From positions 1 through 9,496 of the forward strand of contig NZ_JBMFWL010000047.1 of assembly GCF_049965315.1 (NCBI RefSeq): a stretch of DNA of 9,496 nt. The letters run 5' to 3'. The position numbers and the translations under genes were made by a program. Source of the DNA: Acidithiobacillus_B sp049965315 (GTDB taxonomy: Bacteria; Pseudomonadota; Gammaproteobacteria; Acidithiobacillales; Acidithiobacillaceae). Under the pieces are notes generated by a model. It was not told the DNA's origin and searched no databases. It was given only the letters and a program-made list of their open reading frames with translations. Positions 6,453 to 9,496 of the stretch are shown here, in pieces (the stretch's first letter is position 1; every line of letters starts with the position of its first letter).

Positions 6453-7757
6453 ATGAGCATGATCATTGATCGCCGCAGTTCCGGTACACGCTCCGCCGCC
6501 AACCATGACCGCCTCAATCGACGGGTGCGGGCGCGCCTGAAGGCGGCGGTGGAAAAGGTGGCGCAGTCGGGGTCCATCCCGGATCTGGCCAGCGGGGAAA
6601 AGCCCGTGCGCATCCCCGGCAAGGACCTCGCGGAGCCCAGCTTCCGCCGCGACTGGTCGGCGGGAGGCTGGGAGCGGGCGTTGCCCGGCAACAAGGAATA
6701 CGGGGTGGGCGACCAGATCCGCAAGCCGGACGGCGGCGAGGGCGGCGGCCGCGGCCGGGAAGGGTCGCCGGAAGGGCTGGGCGATGATGAGCTGGACATC
6801 GTCCTCTCCGCCGACGAGTTCCTTGATCTCCTCTTTGAAGGCTTGGCGCTCCCCCATCTGCGCGATCTGGCCCAGGGGGAGATGGAATCCTCCCAGTGGC
6901 AGCGGGCGGGCTTCGTCAAGGATGGCTCGCCCTCGCGCATGCATGTGGGACGCACCATGCGCACCGCCCGCGCCCGCCGTCTGGCCCTGCGCGCCGGCAA
7001 AAAACGCGAGCTCAAGGAACTCACCGATGCGCGCGAGGCCCTGCTGGAGGAAATCCGCAGGCGCATCGATGCCGGTCAGGATGTCCTGGTGGAACGCAGC
7101 CGGCTCACCGAGCTGGATGCCGAAATCACCGTCCTCGAACGCAAGATCAAGTCCATCCCCTTCATCGACGAAAGCGATCTGCGCTTCGCCCACAGCGATC
7201 AACAGCCCCGTCCCATCACCCACGCGGTGATGATCTGCGTGATGGATGTCTCGGGCAGCATGGGCGAAGAGGAAAAGGACCTCGCCAAGCGCTTCTTTCT
7301 GCTCCTCTACCTCTTTCTCAAGCGCCATTATCGCGCGGTGGAGATGGTCTTCATCAAGCATCACACCGTGGCCACCGAGGCCAGCGAGGCCGAATTCTTC
7401 GGCGCCCGCGAAGGCGGCGGCACCCTCGTCTCGCCCGCCCTGAGCCTGGCCCAGGAGATCGTCGCCCAACGTTTTCCGGCCGATGCCTGGAACGTCTATC
7501 TGGCCCAGGCTTCCGACGGCGACAATTACACCGGGGATACCCGCATCGTCCACGAAGTCCTCCTGCGTCTCCTGCCGCAACTGCGCAATCTCTTCTATCT
7601 GGAAGTCCATCGCGATAGCGAAAGCGAGCTTCTGCAACTCTACAACGAACTGGCCGAAGTCTTTCCCGAGCTGATCACCGCCCGGGCCATGGAGCGGGAA
7701 GACATCTATCCGCTTTTCCGCGCCCTCTTCGGCGCCGAGGAGGCAGCCCATGCCTAA
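6453..7757 (+). CDS. yeaH: YeaH/DUF444 protein with von Willebrand factor A domain
   Basis: The chosen start is ATG 6453 (MSMIIDRRSSGTRSAANHDR), six bases after GGAGGGT (6440-6446); a start at 6432 would lack a site and sit only 5 bp after the prkA stop. The product is 434 residues, close to E. coli YeaH (427). The N-terminal half is basic and probably helical, with a glycine-rich linker (GGEGGGRGREGSPEG) near 91-105. The C-terminal half is a VWA domain with the metal-site motif D265-V-S-G-S269, then EGGGTLVS and QASDGDN. VWA proteins commonly pair with AAA+ ATPases as substrate or metal-ion adaptors, so a complex with PrkA is likely. Its stop overlaps the spoVR start by 8 bp, which implies coupled translation. 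The molecular function of the family is not established. Confidence 0.96.
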   Translation: MSMIIDRRSSGTRSAANHDRLNRRVRARLKAAVEKVAQSGSIPDLASGEKPVRIPGKDLAEPSFRRDWSAGGWERALPGNKEYGVGDQIRKPDGGEGGGRGREGSPEGLGDDELDIVLSADEFLDLLFEGLALPHLRDLAQGEMESSQWQRAGFVKDGSPSRMHVGRTMRTARARRLALRAGKKRELKELTDAREALLEEIRRRIDAGQDVLVERSRLTELDAEITVLERKIKSIPFIDESDLRFAHSDQQPRPITHAVMICVMDVSGSMGEEEKDLAKRFFLLLYLFLKRHYRAVEMVFIKHHTVATEASEAEFFGAREGGGTLVSPALSLAQEIVAQRFPADAWNVYLAQASDGDNYTGDTRIVHEVLLRLLPQLRNLFYLEVHRDSESELLQLYNELAEVFPELITARAMEREDIYPLFRALFGAEEAAHA

Positions 7758-9216
7758 GCCCCTGTTTACGGACAACGAATGGACCTTTGCCCGCATCGAA
7801 TCCACCACCGAGGCCATCGAGCGCATCGCCGCGGAAGCGCTGCGGCTTGACACCTACCCCAACCGCATCGAGGTCATCAGCGCCGAACAGATGCTCGACG
7901 CCTACGCCTCCATCGGCCTGCCGGTCTATTACGCCCACTGGTCCTTTGGCAAACAGCGGGCCATCGAATCGGGGCAATACCGGCGCGGCGAAATGGGCCT
8001 GGCCTATGAGCTGGTCATCAACAGCAATCCCTGCATCAGCTATCTCATGGAAGAAAACACCATGACCATGCAGACCCTGGTCATCGCCCACGCCGCTTTC
8101 GGGCATAACGCCTTTTTCAAGAACAACCGCTTTTTCCAGCAATGGACCGATGCGGAAGGGATCCTCGATTACCTGCAGTTCGCCCAGCGTTACATTGCCG
8201 AATGCGAGACTCGCTACGGCATCGACGGCGTCGCCGAGGTGCTCGACGCCGCCCATGCCATCAGCCGCAACGGCATCGACCGCGCGCAGCGCCCCAAACG
8301 CCTGTCCGCCGGAGAAGAAGAACGCCGCCGCCGGGAGCGGGAGCGTTACCTGGAGCAGCAATTGCTGGAGATCTGGCGCACCATTCCCCACGAGGCCCAC
8401 GCGAGCCCGCCGGAAAAAGGCGGCTTTCTCAGCGAGCCCCAGGACAATCTCCTCTACTTCATCGAGAAGAACGCCCCCCACCTGGAGACCTGGAAACGCG
8501 AAATCCTGCGCATCGTGCGCAAGATCACCCAATATCTCTACCCCCAGGGCCAGACCAAGATCATGAACGAAGGCTTTGCCTGCTTTGTGCATTACCACAT
8601 CATGCACTGTCTCCACAGCGAGGGGCTGATTACGGACGGCGCCCTCCTGGAGTTCTACGCCAGCCATACGGCCGTCATCTTTCAGCCGGATTTCGATGAC
8701 CCGCGCTATTCCGGGATGAACCCCTATGCCCTGGGTTTTGCCATCTTCCGGGATATCCAGCGCATCTGCCTCCAGCCCAGCGCGGAAGACCGGCGCTGGT
8801 TCGACTTTGCGGGGGATCCCGACTGGATCAGACAGATCCACTTCGCCATGCGCGAGTTTCGCGACGAGAGCTTTGTCCTGCAATACCTCTCGCCCAAGGT
8901 CATGCGCGATTTCCACCTCTTTGCCCTGCGCAACGATCCCGCCGCCGAACACTACGAGGTCTCCGCCATCCATGACGATGCCGGCTATCGCGAGGTGCGC
9001 GCGGTCCTGGCCCGGCAGATCGCGGCCAGCAGCCGGCCCCCGGACATCCAGATCGTCGAGGTGGACCGCTGGGGGGATCGGCGCATGATCCTCCAGCAAA
9101 TGGACGACAGCCCCCTGCACCGGGCGGAAGCCGAGAGTACCCTGGAGCATCTGCGTTCCCTGTGGGGTTATGCCGTCCATCTGCAGGGCGACGCCCTGGA
9201 CGTGCTGGTGGAATAG
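7750..9216 (+). CDS. spoVR: SpoVR/YcgB family protein
   Basis: 488 residues; E. coli YcgB has about 510. The ATG at 7750 overlaps the end of yeaH, and its ribosome-binding site GAGGAGG (7737-7743) lies inside yeaH. Family hallmarks are IEVISAEQMLDAY, HWSFGK (from 63), YELVINSNPCISYLMEENT (to 104) and AHAAFGHNAFFKNN with H114 and H119, plus an HCLHSEG stretch in the middle. The conserved acidic and histidine residues (E101, E102, H114, H119) could bind metal, though this is only inferred. In Bacillus the relative affects spore cortex formation; in proteobacteria it travels with prkA and yeaH and is stress-induced. There is no signal peptide or membrane helix, so it is cytoplasmic. It is the last gene of the operon; the terminator at 9315 follows about 100 bp later. 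Confidence 0.96.
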   Translation: MPKPLFTDNEWTFARIESTTEAIERIAAEALRLDTYPNRIEVISAEQMLDAYASIGLPVYYAHWSFGKQRAIESGQYRRGEMGLAYELVINSNPCISYLMEENTMTMQTLVIAHAAFGHNAFFKNNRFFQQWTDAEGILDYLQFAQRYIAECETRYGIDGVAEVLDAAHAISRNGIDRAQRPKRLSAGEEERRRRERERYLEQQLLEIWRTIPHEAHASPPEKGGFLSEPQDNLLYFIEKNAPHLETWKREILRIVRKITQYLYPQGQTKIMNEGFACFVHYHIMHCLHSEGLITDGALLEFYASHTAVIFQPDFDDPRYSGMNPYALGFAIFRDIQRICLQPSAEDRRWFDFAGDPDWIRQIHFAMREFRDESFVLQYLSPKVMRDFHLFALRNDPAAEHYEVSAIHDDAGYREVRAVLARQIAASSRPPDIQIVEVDRWGDRRMILQQMDDSPLHRAEAESTLEHLRSLWGYAVHLQGDALDVLVE

Positions 9217-9248
9217 CCGTTCTGCGCGGATTCCGGTGCGGGTTCGCT

Positions 9249-9264
9249 TGGCACGGAATCTGCA
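9249..9264 (+). promoter_or_regulatory. Sigma-54 promoter of small RNA B
   Basis: TGGCACG-GAAT-CTGCA differs from the consensus at one base and has the required GG-N10-GC spacing. The predicted start is near 9275. It shares ..TGGCACG..AA..TGCATCA with the small RNA A promoter at 3912-3930, well beyond what the consensus requires. Confidence 0.78.
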
Positions 9265-9274
9265 TCAATGAGAC

Positions 9275-9337
9275 CGGTAATGCTCATGATTACCCTCCTC
9301 TATGTAGCTTCCAGGGTGGCCCAGGCCACCTTTTTTT
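9275..9337 (+). ncRNA. Candidate sigma-54-dependent small RNA B, about 63 nt, relative of small RNA A
   Basis: It has the same plan as the RNA at 3938: a 5' hairpin (GGTAAT 9276-9281 with ATTACC 9289-9294, 7-nt loop), an exposed CCCTCCTC (9293-9300, its first two bases possibly in the stem), a 13-nt linker TATGTAGCTTCCA, and a terminator. The motif starts 18 nt from the predicted 5' end, versus 19 nt in RNA A. Linkers have equal length and share GT.GCTT. Hairpin sequences differ but both pair, as expected for a structured RNA. It may also be made by processing of read-through prkA-yeaH-spoVR mRNA, as it lies in the 3' region of that operon. Confidence 0.62.
9315..9337 (+). terminator. Rho-independent terminator of small RNA B and the spoVR operon
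   Basis: GGTGGC (9315-9320) pairs with GCCACC (9325-9330) over a CCAG loop and is followed by seven T. Confidence 0.88.
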
Positions 9338-9420
9338 ATTTTGGACTCGGTATCCTCCGAAAAATACCCTGCCGACCTTCGGTTGAACGGGAAGCAACCA
9401 TCCTGGACAAGATCCCGATC
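9338..9420. other. Short unassigned stretch before the right IS end
   Basis: I see no gene here. GGTAT...ATACC (9350-9369) could form a weak hairpin. Whatever gene or control region lay next is cut off by the IS end at 9421. Confidence 0.4.
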
Positions 9421-9496
9421 TGTTAATCAGCGTGCAAAAGTGAACAGGTACAGGTAGGAATCAGCGTCGAAAACTGAACACCTGTTACCCTCTCGG
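9420..9496 (-). repeat. 77-bp perfect terminal inverted repeat, right arm
   Basis: Reverse complement of bases 1-77, with no mismatch. Confidence 0.95.
9421..9496. mobile_element. Partial IS21-type insertion sequence end (right edge of window)
   Basis: This is an exact inverted copy of bases 1-76. The junction is at 9420/9421, where the sequence begins TGTTAATCAGCGTGCAAAAG, and the element's body lies to the right, outside the window. Because the same end, rather than opposite ends, faces the window on both sides, the two flanking copies would be in opposite orientation. The same two internal direct-repeat motifs are present. Confidence 0.65.

Noticed and set aside
6423..9180. Long minus-strand frames opposite yeaH and spoVR
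   Set aside because: They are mirror frames of strongly conserved genes, with no ribosome-binding site or recognisable domain.
9287..9427. 46-codon frame starting ATGATTACCCTCCTC
   Set aside because: It passes through the terminator and ends inside the IS; the matching position in small RNA A encodes an unrelated peptide, so the shared signal is RNA, not protein.
1..9496. The whole window as one transposon with 77-bp terminal inverted repeats
   Set aside because: The IS-like tips (TGTTAA...) face the window's interior, so the window lies outside the elements.

Overview
The window looks like chromosomal DNA from a GC-rich, nitrogen-responsive proteobacterium. A nif-carrying Acidithiobacillus-like or related gammaproteobacterium is my best guess, at low confidence. 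The first and last 77 bases are exact reverse complements of each other. They read as the same end of an IS21-type insertion sequence, meeting the window from both sides.

Left block (78-2421, + strand): a tightly spaced operon remnant. It holds a 5'-truncated DegT/AHBA-synthase-fold protein that lacks the PLP lysine, a 101-aa [2Fe-2S] ferredoxin with adrenodoxin-type cysteine spacing, a 74-aa unknown protein, and a 270-aa SIR2-like protein. Gene sets of this kind occur as accessories of nitrogen-fixation clusters; no core nif gene is present, so that link is inference.

Middle block (2547-3768, - strand): a PDC/Cache-sensor membrane protein with an apparent one-base frameshift, then a small two-helix membrane protein. 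A sigma-54 promoter precedes the pair.

Right block (3912-9337, + strand): prkA-yeaH-spoVR (a AAA+/kinase-like protein, a VWA-domain DUF444 protein and a SpoVR/YcgB protein). A sigma-54 promoter and a near-consensus NtrC site lie upstream of prkA. This fits the nitrogen-starvation, NtrC-dependent control known for E. coli yeaGH.

The most unusual content is a pair of very similar candidate small RNAs, one on each side of prkA-yeaH-spoVR on the same strand. Each has its own sigma-54 (-24/-12) promoter, a hairpin starting at the predicted 5' end, an unpaired CCCTCCTC (anti-Shine-Dalgarno) segment at nearly the same offset, and a rho-independent terminator. In total four sigma-54-type promoters sit within about 5.5 kb, two of them divergent. 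A plausible reading is a nitrogen/stress-responsive unit in which an enhancer-binding protein switches on the three-protein system, the membrane sensor and the anti-SD small RNAs together. The small RNAs could act on translation; the yeaH and spoVR ribosome-binding sites match the motif perfectly over 7 nt.
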